The notes: a model not told the origin generated them from the letters alone. DNA of 64,000 nt from Methanosarcina sp. KYL-1 (GCF_024372725.1 NZ_VOUA01000003.1:62001-126000); one strand, 5' to 3'; shown: positions 51,556 through 60,997, counted from the first letter of the stretch. Numbers and translations are program-made.

Positions 51556-52932
51556 ATGCCCCTCACCCCATTCCTCCAATCTGCCAGATCCCGGATTACC
51601 ATCCTCGGCATAAACCCCCTCCTCCCTCAGCTTGAAAAGAGCGCTGGCTTTTTCGCCGCTCTCCTATCCGAAAATCCAGGCCTAAGGCTAACCATTCTCT
51701 ACGAAAGCGATTCCGAAAACTTCTTCCAGGCCCTCTCTACGGACTCCGCTTTTTTCTTGAAAGCTCACAAGGACAGGATAGACCACAGGGACAGGATAGA
51801 TAGCCCAGATTTTCAAATTCAGGGACTTGAAGACGGGATAAAAGCCGCTGCTGCCGCTGCTACTGCTTGTGAGAAGCCCTTACAGGAAAAAATCACGGAC
51901 AGGGTTATCATCCGCCAGTTCAACCTGAGGCTGCCGGTAAACATAATTCGGGTTGATGAGAGGCTCTGGTACTGCGTCACAACCCATACCTCTCCCTCGA
52001 TCAGCTCCTACATGGAGGTCTTTCCTGAGAGCAGCCTGTATGAAGAACTGCTTTCCTACCTTGATTTCGTAACCGACTCAGGGAGAGGTGGGATCTACCT
52101 CTCGGAACCCGGAGAGGAGCTGATCGAAGTATACGACCACATTGGCATCCCTCGCGGGATCCTGCCGAGAAAGGCGTTTTATACAACGGATTTCCGGGGG
52201 TATGCGGTCTGGATTTTTGTTTTCAACCGCAGGGGAGAGCTGCTTTTGCACCAGCGGAGCCGCCAAACGAAGGACAACCAGCTGCTCTGGGACAAATCGG
52301 TGGGCGGGCATGTGGATCTCGGGGAGCGGGACACTTCAATTACAGCAAGAAGGGAGCTTGTTGAAGAACTCTTCCTTCCCGAAGCCGAATTTACCGATCC
52401 TCTCTATGCCGAGAGGGTGAAAGCGGAAATGGGGGACATCCTGAACTTCGGGGAATGGGACCCGAGAAAAAAGCCGGAGAAGCTTTTCGGGAGCACTTTT
52501 AAGGAGCTCGACCCTTCGGACTGGGTACTTTTCAGGGCAACGGATGAAAAAGGGGAGCCGCTTACCATCTCTATAATTTCAAACAGAAAGATCCGGACAG
52601 CCGGGACAAAGGCAGAAGAAGCCGATAGGAAGACAGAAGAAGTTGTAACAAAGCAGACAAGGTATTTCATTGACCTGTTCTTTGTCATTTCACCTGAGGG
52701 CTGCCTCGACACTGCCGGGCAGATGAAAAAGCAGCTTGGTTTTTCCGAAAAGACAGGGGCTGCAGAGGACCACAAGCTGGCTTCGGTTCCGGAGCTTGGG
52801 AAATTGATTGAAGAGGCAGAGAAGAAAGGAGTTCGGGGCGAGACTTTTACGGATGATCTGCTGTACATATATTCCGAGCACAGGGAGATGCTGGAGAGGT
52901 TTTCGGAGTTTGTGAGGGCTGTTTTCCGGTGA
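51556..52932 (+). CDS. Nudix hydrolase with N-terminal domain
   Basis: About 458 aa. The N-terminal 190 residues (RITILGINPLLPQLEKSAGFFAALL) look like a separate alpha/beta domain. The Nudix domain starts near residue 205; its box reads GHVDLGERDTSITARRELVEEL, which has one residue more between the first Glu and the RE pair than the standard GX5EX7REUXEE. An IDI-like Nudix fold (WIFVFNRRGELLLHQRS) is close. The C-terminal part (about 120 aa) contains YFIDLFFVI. Substrate unknown. TTG 51547 is an alternative start. Confidence 0.78.
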   Translation: MPLTPFLQSARSRITILGINPLLPQLEKSAGFFAALLSENPGLRLTILYESDSENFFQALSTDSAFFLKAHKDRIDHRDRIDSPDFQIQGLEDGIKAAAAAATACEKPLQEKITDRVIIRQFNLRLPVNIIRVDERLWYCVTTHTSPSISSYMEVFPESSLYEELLSYLDFVTDSGRGGIYLSEPGEELIEVYDHIGIPRGILPRKAFYTTDFRGYAVWIFVFNRRGELLLHQRSRQTKDNQLLWDKSVGGHVDLGERDTSITARRELVEELFLPEAEFTDPLYAERVKAEMGDILNFGEWDPRKKPEKLFGSTFKELDPSDWVLFRATDEKGEPLTISIISNRKIRTAGTKAEEADRKTEEVVTKQTRYFIDLFFVISPEGCLDTAGQMKKQLGFSEKTGAAEDHKLASVPELGKLIEEAEKKGVRGETFTDDLLYIYSEHREMLERFSEFVRAVFR

Positions 52933-52997
52933 GATCTTTTTCTGAGAAAGCAGACTCAGGGAAGCAAATTGAAGAAAGACGATTCAGGAAAATAAAC

Positions 52998-54758
52998 TCA
53001 GGAATTTCCCTGTTCAAACTCCCCGTACTTCAATTGCCTTGCAAAGCTTTCGGACTCAAAGTCCGAGGCGTGAATATACAGCCTCTGGGAGGCCCTGGTC
53101 ATTCCTACGTAGAGCAGCTTTTTGTCCCGTATCCGGTTGACATTTATGAGGACGCAGGCTTTGCATTCCAGCCCTTTGGAGGAGTGGTAGGTAGTTATTA
53201 TCACCTTTCCGGGGACGATGTCTTTCGTTACCAGGCTTTTTGATTTGAGGAAGGGGTCGAGCCCGAAATAAAGACGTTCGGCTTCAGCATTGGTGGGCAC
53301 CAGGACCAGGACTTCTTCGGGGTCGTACTTCAGTTCGAGGAGCAGTTCGTTTAAAAGGGCGTTGATGGCTTCACGGTCTCCTTCAAGGAACTCGATGTAA
53401 TTTTCACTTGCCTGTTCATTTTCTATGCCTTCCCGGCCCTCGTAGAATTTTTCAACCTCTCTTTTCATCGAACCGTCGGACATCAGGAAATCCAGGGCAA
53501 GGTCAATATGGGATTTTCCAGACCTGTAAGAGTGCTTGAGGAGTTTGGACCTGCCCATAATATTTACGCCAAGGCTTTTCCAGGTATGTTCGTTTGGGTT
53601 GTAGATGCTCTGCAGCCTGTCCCCGGCCAGGAAAAGGTTTTCACTTACAATCCCGTTGTATTCCCTTTTTTTACAGAGGGCCAGGCAGAGTTTCAGCCAG
53701 TCGTCATAAAAGTCCTGATACTCGTCTATGAGGATTGAATCGTATTTTGGCCTGGCTTTTTCAAGTGCTTTTTGGGGAAGTTCTTTTTCCCAGAAATCGG
53801 GACCCGGATTTAAGGGGGCAGCCACACATGCCGTATCCATCGCCAGCTTGTGAAAAGTCGAAATTGATATGTTTTCATAATGGAGCCCCATCAGGTGAAG
53901 GTCATTGTACAGGGCTTTGAACCTGTTCTTCATCCTGTTTGCCAGGGAACGGTTGAAGGTTATTATCTTGATTTTCCAGTCCGGGTGCTCCTTGAGAAGG
54001 AAAATGGCCCTTGCAAGCAGTATCACGGTTTTTCCGCTTCCCGGAACCCCGCTAACCATGTAATGCCCGTAAGGGATTCTCTTGGCAAATTTTTCCTGCT
54101 CGCTATCAAGGGCCTTAATGGTATTCCTTATCTCGGCAAGTTCATCGTCAAATTCAAGCAGCTGATGCTGCCTGCTCTGTATTTTTATTTCAGGGAAAAG
54201 AGCCGCCCGGATAACCGAAGTTGTAACGGAGCCGAGATAGCTTGTTTCCGTGCCAAACAGGTCTTCAATGGCCAGGTTTCTGAGTCTGTCAGAAGTCAAA
54301 CACCTGGTAGGAGGCTGGTAAAGTACGGTATTGAGATCCGAAGCATCGATCTCCCCGGAGTCAATACTGGTGAAAATTACTCTGGAGTAAACCTTGAACT
54401 TCAGCGCCCCGGTCTCGTCAAGAAGCACCTGGTATTTTTCGAAAAGGTCTTTTGCGCAGTTAAAATACTCATTTGTTTTTGCAACAGGATTTTCCCCACA
54501 TTTTCCGCTCTTGAAAGTAACCTCTACCCTGTTCATCTTTTCCATGCGGTTCAGGATCCAATCTTTTACTTCAATGATACAGACGCCTTTATAACTGTCA
54601 ATAAGAATGAAATCCGGATTTAACTCCCTCAACCTGGGCTGAACGTACAGGTAACACTCCCGGTCAATTTTATGGTATAAAGATCGGATTTTATTGGCAA
54701 CCCTTTCCTCCCCTCTTGTTAATTCAAAATAATTACTTGGGATCACATTCAAACTCAT
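52998..54758 (-). CDS. NERD nuclease-UvrD/Rep-like helicase
   Basis: 586 aa. The N-terminal NERD domain (residues 15-130) has PD-(D/E)xK-type residues in NPDFILIDSYKGVCIIEVKDW. The rest is a superfamily 1 helicase: Walker A VSGVPGSGKTVI, motif II SILIDEYQDF, motif III LFLAGDRLQSIY, motif V IITTYHSSKGLE and motif VI LLYVGMTRASQRL. NERD-helicase proteins are linked to DNA repair and to defence against foreign DNA. It stands alone here, convergent with the Nudix gene. Met 54758 is chosen over 54809, which adds an atypical basic leader. Confidence 0.88.
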   Translation of the reverse strand: MSLNVIPSNYFELTRGEERVANKIRSLYHKIDRECYLYVQPRLRELNPDFILIDSYKGVCIIEVKDWILNRMEKMNRVEVTFKSGKCGENPVAKTNEYFNCAKDLFEKYQVLLDETGALKFKVYSRVIFTSIDSGEIDASDLNTVLYQPPTRCLTSDRLRNLAIEDLFGTETSYLGSVTTSVIRAALFPEIKIQSRQHQLLEFDDELAEIRNTIKALDSEQEKFAKRIPYGHYMVSGVPGSGKTVILLARAIFLLKEHPDWKIKIITFNRSLANRMKNRFKALYNDLHLMGLHYENISISTFHKLAMDTACVAAPLNPGPDFWEKELPQKALEKARPKYDSILIDEYQDFYDDWLKLCLALCKKREYNGIVSENLFLAGDRLQSIYNPNEHTWKSLGVNIMGRSKLLKHSYRSGKSHIDLALDFLMSDGSMKREVEKFYEGREGIENEQASENYIEFLEGDREAINALLNELLLELKYDPEEVLVLVPTNAEAERLYFGLDPFLKSKSLVTKDIVPGKVIITTYHSSKGLECKACVLINVNRIRDKKLLYVGMTRASQRLYIHASDFESESFARQLKYGEFEQGNS

Positions 54759-55027
54759 GCGTATTTTCCCTGGTATTTTCAGAATAAATGGTCGCGGTTT
54801 CAGATACAATCTCGATTATACTCCCTACATTTATATAAACAACTTGCTTTATATTTTTCCACATTTTCCTGATAAAACGAAAGTTGATTAGATATGCCGG
54901 GCTATAATGAAAAAAATGCCCTGATTTCATTTCAATCCAGGTTATAATGAAAGATATAAAAGTTAATTATAATGAAAGGTGTAAAAGCCAGCTAACTTTT
55001 CCTCAAATCCCTATCTCAAACCCCATT

Positions 55028-56248
55028 TTAATTGGCAAACCCGGAATCAATTGACTCTCCCATGGAATCGCCCCTTGAATCTTCCGCGGAAACCGTTTCT
55101 GAAATCATTTCTGAAAAGCTTTTACCCCCAACTCTTTCATCACCAAACCTTTCGTCCCCAGACTTTTCATCTTCAACCATTTCATCTTCAACCATTTCAC
55201 CGTCAGCCCTTTCACCTTCAAGCACTATTTTCCTCGCCCTGTAGGCCGCAAGCAAAAAACCGTAGGTCAGCGGCCCGATGATGATCCCCACGGGGCCGAG
55301 CACGAAGAGGGGGGCTGCAAAGGCTACGAGGGTGATTGCGGGGTGGATTGCTGCCTTGCTTTTTTTGGCAAGTCTCGGCCTGATGATGAAGTCCGGGACG
55401 ATGCTCAGGAAAAGGGTGCCGAAGACGAGCAGGGCTGCTGCGGTGAAGAACTCCTGCAGGAGGGCATAGTAGAGGGCAAGGAGCCCGAAGACCGTCCCTG
55501 CACCGACCACGGGGAGAAGTGCCAGGACGAAAGTCAGGATCCCCCAGATGATTGGATAGGGGACGCCCAGAAGCCAGTAGAGGATTCCTCCGAAGACGCC
55601 GGTCAGGAGACAGGTTAAGAAGTAGACATTGAAGAGGTTGTGGTAAATGTGGTTGAGCTCGGTAAGGAAAATTGTCCCGACTTTTTTGTCAGGGAAAAGG
55701 TTAGGGAGTTCCGCAGCAATGTTTGAGCTTTCTACCAGCAGGTAGTACGTCAGGATGACGACCACGACAAGTTCGACCGTGAAGATCGTCAGATCCGATG
55801 AAACCTGCAGTACGATGCCCTGGATTTCCGGGGCATGGTCCGTAACCAGGGTGTTCAGGGATGAGCCTATGTTTCGGGTCAACTCTCCCGGGGAGGTCGA
55901 AATAAAAGGTTCGAAAATCCCGATAATCTGCCGGAGGTCCATGCTTACAAACCCGTTTATTGTGTTGGGAATTTCCAGAAGTTTTGATACCTCATTCAGC
56001 AAAATCCCGGCCGTGCTGATGGTAAAGAAAGTGGCAAAAAGAAAGATCGTGACAAGGGGGATTAAAGCGGAAATTTGCCTGTTCTTCACGAACTTCAGGG
56101 AAAAAGCGTAAGCAGGATGGATAATGTACGCGAAAAGGCCACTCAGGATAAGCACATAGAAAAAAGCGGATGTAATGTATAATGCGTACAATGAAACGAG
56201 GATAATTATGACGGCATAGCCAACTTTCACCGGGTCATAATTTTTCAT
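55028..56248 (-). CDS. AI-2E/PerM-family transporter
   Basis: 406 aa with eight membrane helices. Landmarks are AYIIHPAYAFSLKF, LTYYLLVESSNIAAELPNLFP, GVPYPIIWGILTFVLALLPVVGAGTVF and RPRLAKKSKAAIHPAITLVAF (family core). The last 60 residues are hydrophilic and built of short repeats (DGEMVEDEMVEDEKSGDERFGDERV), probably grown by tandem duplication. The family exports varied small molecules or acts as Na+/H+ antiporter; substrate unknown. Confidence 0.85.
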   Translation of the reverse strand: MKNYDPVKVGYAVIIILVSLYALYITSAFFYVLILSGLFAYIIHPAYAFSLKFVKNRQISALIPLVTIFLFATFFTISTAGILLNEVSKLLEIPNTINGFVSMDLRQIIGIFEPFISTSPGELTRNIGSSLNTLVTDHAPEIQGIVLQVSSDLTIFTVELVVVVILTYYLLVESSNIAAELPNLFPDKKVGTIFLTELNHIYHNLFNVYFLTCLLTGVFGGILYWLLGVPYPIIWGILTFVLALLPVVGAGTVFGLLALYYALLQEFFTAAALLVFGTLFLSIVPDFIIRPRLAKKSKAAIHPAITLVAFAAPLFVLGPVGIIIGPLTYGFLLAAYRARKIVLEGERADGEMVEDEMVEDEKSGDERFGDERVGGKSFSEMISETVSAEDSRGDSMGESIDSGFAN

Positions 56249-56685
56249 ACAGAAGGAATCATCTGAAATATATAAATAAGTTATCGTCTATATAACCTTG
56301 CCCGCATCAACATAGACGCACACCTGCAGAAAAGCAAAATATGGATTACAGGCATCTTTTTCAGACACCTTTATTTTAGATACCTTTCTCAGGCATCTCT
56401 ATTTCTGATACCTTTATTTTAGATACCTTTCTCAGGCATCTCTATTTCTGATACCTTTATTTTAGATACCTTTCTCAGGCATCTCTATTTCTGATACTTT
56501 TATTTCGGATACCTTCTCAGGCATCTTTTTCAGGTATCTCTATTTCTGATACTTTTATTTCGGATACCTTTCTCAGGTATCTCTATTTCGGATACCTTTC
56601 TCAGGTATCTCTATTTCGGATACTTTTATCAGGTATCTTTATTTAGATACCTTTCTCAGGTATCTTTATTTCAGATACCTTTAAA
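56249..56685. repeat. Array of hairpin-forming tandem repeats
   Basis: From about 56350 to 56690, 30-36 bp units repeat about nine times. Each contains GATACCTTTCTCAGGTATC, in which GATACC and GGTATC pair across a seven-base loop. The array lies between the AI-2E gene and the 3' end of the aIF1A gene, so aIF1A transcripts would run into it. No gene. Confidence 0.8.
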
Positions 56686-57039
56686 TCAGCACTTGAGGTA
56701 GCCTTTTCTTTCAAGCCATTCAACCTGGGGCCTTGTGTATTTCCAGGTTACGTCTGCTTTGGAGTCCTGGACTTCCCAGGGGTTGGCTATGACAACGTCG
56801 CCTTCGCGGATCCACATCTTCTTATTTTTGGATCCCGGGATCCGGCCCATGCGGACAACGCCGTCCATACACTGAAGTGTTACCCTTTTCGAGCCGAGTA
56901 AAGCTGCAACCGTTGCCAGGACTTCATTTCTGTCCTTGCGGGGGGTTCGTACCCTGCTTACTTCAGGGGTGTCTCCTGAGTTTACCGGTCTTGCGGATCC
57001 TAATCTTCTTTTTCTAACAGTGCTTCTGTAGTTAGCCAG
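56686..57039 (-). CDS. translation initiation factor aIF1A, CTG start
   Basis: 117 aa if started at CTG 57039-57037: [22 protein letters not shown], then [38 protein letters not shown] and [18 protein letters not shown], read in pieces. The OB-fold core and basic N-terminus are complete compared with archaeal aIF1A. No ATG, GTG or TTG exists in this frame between the upstream stop-free region and residue 58, whereas AAGGAGG lies seven bases before the CTG. aIF1A binds the 30S A site during initiation. An ATG at 56868 would remove half the protein and is rejected. Confidence 0.85.
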   Translation of the reverse strand: MANYRSTVRKRRLGSARPVNSGDTPEVSRVRTPRKDRNEVLATVAALLGSKRVTLQCMDGVVRMGRIPGSKNKKMWIREGDVVIANPWEVQDSKADVTWKYTRPQVEWLERKGYLKC

Positions 57040-57052
57040 GTTAATTCCTCCT
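57040..57052 (-). promoter_or_regulatory. RBS supporting the CTG start of aIF1A
   Basis: On the minus strand AAGGAGGAATTAAC immediately precedes CTG 57039. The strength and spacing of the site are the main evidence for this rare start codon. Confidence 0.6.
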
Positions 57053-57269
57053 TGATGGATTTTGATGGATTTTTATTTTTATAAATTCAATATTGAATAA
57101 TTCGTACAGGTTCTCATTCTCGGTGCCTTTTTGTTCTTACTTTTTCCTGCTTCACGAGGTGGAAAGAAGTAAAGAAACAAAGAGAATAAACCAAAAAAAC
57201 AAAAAGAAAAGATGAACCAGGCGTTAATGTAAACTTAATTACAAAATTAACACCCGATGCAGATAATCT

Positions 57270-57452
57270 TTAGAATTTCCTGTGGTTAGGAAGACATTCC
57301 CTGCAGTATACTGGCCTGCCTTCGGTGGGTTTGAACGGTACTTCGGTCTCAACACCGCAGTCAGAACAGGTTACTTTTGTCATTTCCCTTGGTCCGCTGT
57401 TACCGCGGAAACCTCCGGAATTTCCCCTGAAATTTCTGTCATTAAAAGCCAT
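57270..57452 (-). CDS. CxxC zinc-ribbon small protein
   Basis: 60 aa: a Gly/Asn/Arg-rich start (FRGNSGGFRGNSGPRE) and a zinc ribbon with CSDCG and, 17 residues later, CREC. Such CxxC-x17-CxxC proteins are frequent in methanogens and may bind RNA. GGAGGTG precedes the ATG on this strand. Confidence 0.8.
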   Translation of the reverse strand: MAFNDRNFRGNSGGFRGNSGPREMTKVTCSDCGVETEVPFKPTEGRPVYCRECLPNHRKF

Positions 57453-57730
57453 TTTCGTTTCACCTCCGCTTTAGCGGATAGTCAATAGATTAAAAACAAG
57501 ATTGTATAGAACCCTTGGATTAAAAACAAAAATCGGTTTTTAATAACAGACCTTTATACGTCTCTTTATTTTCAATGCACTTACTTTACAGCCATATTAT
57601 ATAAAAGTGCCTATGAAATTAAAGGAAAAACCGAAAAATAAGCTCTTATAAGGGATCTGTATGTATATATATGTGCAGATATGTTTAATTTTGATTGTTT
57701 TCCACTCTTTTTTTTACATTTTCAACCGAA

Positions 57731-57850
57731 ACTTTTCAGTGGGGCCATTTTCAGCGGGTTCATTTTCAGCGGGTTCATTTTCAGTGGGGACTTTTTCAGT
57801 GGGGACTTTTTCAGTGGAGACTTTTTCAGTGGAGACTTTTTCAGTGGAGA
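57731..57850. repeat. 15-bp tandem repeat, about 8 units
   Basis: Unit TTTTCAGTGGGGACT with variants (GCGGGTTCA, GTGGAGACT). Lies directly after the 3' end of the JAMM gene. Confidence 0.82.
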
Positions 57851-57854
57851 TATT

Positions 57855-58319
57855 TCAAAAAAGGGACTCGTCCTCAAACTCCACGTCCACCACCGGAAGT
57901 TCTCTTACGTTTCCTCCCCTGTCGTAACAGGTCCAGCTCTGCCTGTCATAAGGGCGGCCCACGATGATGTGGCAGTTTCCAGTTTTTGAAAAAAGACGGA
58001 GGTCAGCCCTCGAGGGCCTGCGGCTGGGGCCGGGGTGGCTGTGGACCGAGCCTGCGGATTTCATGTTCGGCATCATGTAAAGCCTGAGGACTGCGTTCTG
58101 GTCGCTGGATTCGGTGCCCGGAAGGATCAGGACTTCGGTGATGATGCCGTCTTTTGCCTGCAAAAGGCCGGCAAATTCCAGGGGGGCCATTGATTTGCTG
58201 GCTTCAAGGATAAAGTCAAGGGCTTCGCTTGCTATTCCCTTTATTTCCATGCTGGTAATTTTTCCCGGAAGGGATATATCTGTTTCTGGAGTCAGCTGTT
58301 TTTGCGGGCCGACCATCAA
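57855..58319 (-). CDS. JAMM/MPN metalloprotease
   Basis: 154 aa. The zinc motif is complete: Glu in APLEFAGLLQ, then HSHPGPSRRPSRAD with the exact H-x-H-x10-D spacing and Ser before the Asp. Archaeal JAMM proteins cleave isopeptide-linked small modifiers (SAMP-like) or act in sulfur-carrier processing; the length fits. Its last codons abut a repeat array. The true start may be Met 58316 or 58250. Confidence 0.85.
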   Translation of the reverse strand: MMVGPQKQLTPETDISLPGKITSMEIKGIASEALDFILEASKSMAPLEFAGLLQAKDGIITEVLILPGTESSDQNAVLRLYMMPNMKSAGSVHSHPGPSRRPSRADLRLFSKTGNCHIIVGRPYDRQSWTCYDRGGNVRELPVVDVEFEDESLF

Positions 58320-58379
58320 GCTTCCGTATCAGCGGCTTTATTTAGGATTTTGAACAAACTGTATGTAGCAAATAGTATA

Positions 58380-58430
58380 ATTTCAGGTGCCTTTTCAGGT
58401 GCCTTTTCAGGTGCCATTTTCAGGTGCCGT
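58380..58430. repeat. 12-13 bp tandem repeat, 4 units
   Basis: Unit TTTTCAGGTGCC, upstream of the malic-enzyme gene. Confidence 0.75.
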
Positions 58431-58595
58431 ATTATGTACTGTATTCAGGTGCCGAAGTAAACTTCACAATAAGGTGCAATCATTCTGGTCAAAGGGGGAA
58501 TCGGGATTAGAGGTACGCGGTCTGTTTCTGGTCAGGAGAGGGTTTCGGGAGATGCCAAGGAAGTTCATGCTTCGCTGTATGAGGAATCGCTTGAC

Positions 58596-59768
58596 ATGCA
58601 CAGGGCGCTCGGGGGGGTGCTGGAGGTGGCAAGTAAGGTCCGGCTGCGTACGATTCACGACCTGAGTGTTGCCTACACGCCCGGGGTTGCCGAGCCTTGC
58701 CGGAAAATCAGCAAAAACCCGGATTTTGCCTACCTGTATACCCTGAAGAAGAATACCGTTGCCGTTGTCTCGGACGGGTCGGCGGTGCTGGGGCTCGGGA
58801 ACATAGGGCCGCACGCAGCCCTGCCGGTAATGGAGGGCAAAGCCATTATCTTCAAGGAGTTTGCGGACATCGATGCCTTTCCCATCTGCCTGGACACCCA
58901 GGACACGGAAGAGCTAATCAAGGCAGTCAAATACCTGGCTCCGGCTTTCGGGGGCATCAACCTGGAAGACATCAGCGCCCCCCGCTGTTTTGAGATCGAG
59001 ACCCGGCTGCGGGCAGAGCTCAAGATCCCCCTTATCCATGACGACCAGCACGGGACGGCCGTGGTGGTACTTGCCGGGCTCTTAAACTCCCTCAAGATCG
59101 TGAAAAAGGCCCTGGAGGACCTGAATATCGTCATCTCCGGGCTCGGGGCTGCAGGGGTCGGGATTTTCAGGATCCTGGTCCGGGCCGGGGCAGACCCTGC
59201 AAAGGTCCTTGCCTGCGACAGCCGGGGCCTCGTGTATGAAGGAAGGGAGGAAGGCATGAACCCCGTAAAAGAGGAAATCGCCAGGATAACCAATCCCGGA
59301 AAGCTCAAAGGTGGCCTTGCCGAGGCTTTCCCGGGAACCGACCTCTTCATCGGGGTTTCTGCAGGCGGCATTGTCAGCGAGGAGATGGTCCGGTCCATGG
59401 CGAAAGATGCAATTGTAATGGCCATGGCAAACCCGATCCCCGAGATCATGCCTGACGCCGCAAAGCGGGCAGGGGCCAGGATTGTGGCAACCGGCAGGTC
59501 AGATTTCCCTAACCAGCTCAACAACTGCCTGAGCTTCCCCGGAATCTTCAAAGGAGCCCTCAGCACCTGCGCAACCGCAATCACTCCTGAAATGGAGATG
59601 GCTGCTGCCTATGCTCTTGCAGGCGTCGTAAAAGAAGCGGAACTTTCCGAAAACTACATAATCCCGAGAGCCCTCGACCTGCACGTGGTCCCTGCAGTCG
59701 CAAAAGCCGTAGCCGGGGCATCCGTCGAAAGCTGTGCTGCCAGAAACGCCCTCAATGACAGCGACTGA
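58596..59768 (+). CDS. malic enzyme (malate dehydrogenase, decarboxylating)
   Basis: 390 aa from ATG 58596. N-terminal malic domain: RTIHDLSVAYTPGVAEPC, VAVVSDGSAVLGLGNIGP, PLIHDDQHGTAVV; then the Rossmann NAD(P) domain with ISGLGAAGVGIFRIL and MAMANPIPEI. It converts malate to pyruvate and CO2 with NAD(P)H production. The open frame extends upstream to 58473 and encodes sensible N-terminal residues (KEVHASLYEESLD), but contains no ATG, GTG or TTG. A CTG at 58485 with AAGGTG before it is a possible true start. Confidence 0.9.
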   Translation: MHRALGGVLEVASKVRLRTIHDLSVAYTPGVAEPCRKISKNPDFAYLYTLKKNTVAVVSDGSAVLGLGNIGPHAALPVMEGKAIIFKEFADIDAFPICLDTQDTEELIKAVKYLAPAFGGINLEDISAPRCFEIETRLRAELKIPLIHDDQHGTAVVVLAGLLNSLKIVKKALEDLNIVISGLGAAGVGIFRILVRAGADPAKVLACDSRGLVYEGREEGMNPVKEEIARITNPGKLKGGLAEAFPGTDLFIGVSAGGIVSEEMVRSMAKDAIVMAMANPIPEIMPDAAKRAGARIVATGRSDFPNQLNNCLSFPGIFKGALSTCATAITPEMEMAAAYALAGVVKEAELSENYIIPRALDLHVVPAVAKAVAGASVESCAARNALNDSD

Positions 59769-59884
59769 GCCAGCGGCTGAGTTGGCCTGTATTTATTATA
59801 TACTTTCATACTATCACAGGGGTCTGAATACTCGGCAGAAATACTCCACCTCTACTCCACCTGATTCGAGAAATACTCCCCTTG

Positions 59885-60105
59885 ATCTCGGAAACCTTTT
59901 TCATTTCAGGCGATGAAAGAGTTCCCCCGCCAGTTTTCCTGTGAAGTACTTCCCCTAATCCCGAAAACCGTTTTTCAGTCCAGGCGATGTAGAAGTTCTC
60001 CCGCCAGTTTGCCTGTGAAATACTTCCCTTTACCCTGGAAACCTTTTTTCATATTGGGTGAGAGAGGAATCTCCCCGCCAGCTTGCCTGGCGGCGCCTCC
60101 CCAAA
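59885..60105. repeat. About 73-bp tandem repeat, 3 copies
   Basis: Landmarks in each copy: GAAACC(G)TTTTTCA, then AGGCGATG or GGGTGAG, then CCGCCAG(T/C)TTGCCTG, then ACTTCCC. The last copy ends in CGCCAGCTTGCCTGGCG, a clear hairpin. Confidence 0.7.
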
Positions 60106-60170
60106 AAACTGGACATAAAAATTGGACATAAAAATTGGACATAAAAATTGGACATAAAAACTGGACTTAA
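60106..60170. repeat. 13-bp tandem repeat, 5 units
   Basis: Unit TTGGACATAAAAA with C/T variation at the first base. Confidence 0.85.
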
Positions 60171-60291
60171 ATACGAGTATTTTCAGGGAGTATGTGTTTT
60201 TCCTTTGTTTGCACCCTTTAACAGTTTATCGGTCACTTTTTCTGTCACTTTACTTTTTGACTTATCTGTTTTCTTTGTCTTCTTTTTTAAT

Positions 60292-60405
60292 CTGGAAAAG
60301 GCCGGTCGTGCTTTCACGACCGGTGATAGCTCGGGGTTCTGCAAGCCGCGTATTTTCTGTGGAGTCCTGTTGACTGAAAAAAATCATCGAAACTTTTAAG
60401 GTGAT
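60292..60405 (+). repeat. Structured repeat element A
   Basis: CTGGAAAAGG, stem CCGGTCGTG (60302-60310), loop CTTT, stem CACGACCGG (60315-60323), then TGATAGCTCGGGGTT, a variable part, TGACTGAAA, and ATCATCGAAACTTTTAAGGTGAT at the end. It matches element B (62043-62168) over its whole length. Confidence 0.75.
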
Positions 60406-60471
60406 GATGTGCAGGAAAAAGCTAAAAGGAAAAAGCTAAAAGGAAAAAAGGAAGCTTGAATATTAGGGGTT

Positions 60472-60720
60472 TTATTTTGTCCCGTTCTTTTTAATCTCTT
60501 CTAATATTCTCTTCTGCGTCTCTGCGATCTCTTTTAATGTTGCATTGATTTCTGTCAGAATCTCCATCGTGTCTTGTGTAATTATGGTTTCCTGGATTTC
60601 CACCAGGCACGTCTCAGTTTCTTCCATTTCTTCCCTTTGCAGTTCCCGCAGAACATCTCCCAATACGCCAAATTCACGGCTCTTTTCGTCGTTTACTGTC
60701 TCTTCATCTTCAAGATACAT
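60472..60720 (-). CDS. small acidic coiled-coil protein
   Basis: 82 aa, rich in Glu (EEMEETETCLVEIQETI), with a C-terminal amphipathic helix (LTEINATLKEIAETQKRILEEIKK). Unknown function; the long uninterrupted heptads make it a plausible real protein. Confidence 0.5.
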   Translation of the reverse strand: MYLEDEETVNDEKSREFGVLGDVLRELQREEMEETETCLVEIQETIITQDTMEILTEINATLKEIAETQKRILEEIKKNGTK

Positions 60721-60889
60721 GCTTCTAACAATGCCGCGAAATATAAATAGATTATTTTTTGAGCTTTATAGAGAATCTACCTGAATTAGCTTTGAGAAAT
60801 TGAAAACAAATATCGGATAGTTGAAAACAAATATCTGATACGGAAAACAGGGGTCAATAATGAATTAATTATGTGCGGTATAAAGGCAT

Positions 60890-60957
60890 ATGCAGTAAGA
60901 AGGAAAATGCAGTAAGAAGGAAAATGCAGTAAGAAGGAAAATGCAGTAAGAAGGAAA
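60890..60957. repeat. 17-bp tandem repeat, 4 units
   Basis: Unit TGCAGTAAGAAGGAAAA, perfect copies just before the methyltransferase gene; it also supplies several AAGGA motifs. Confidence 0.88.
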
Positions 60958-60997
60958 AGAAGAAACCGTCCCTGGTGCTAAAACCCGGAGGAAAAAA

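Larger units (their letters stand above)
59769..60471. other. 700-bp intergenic region, repeats
   Basis: No gene seen. Contains three tandem copies of a unit of about 73 bp (59885-60105), a 13-bp array (60106-60170) and the hairpin element at 60292-60405. Confidence 0.6.
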
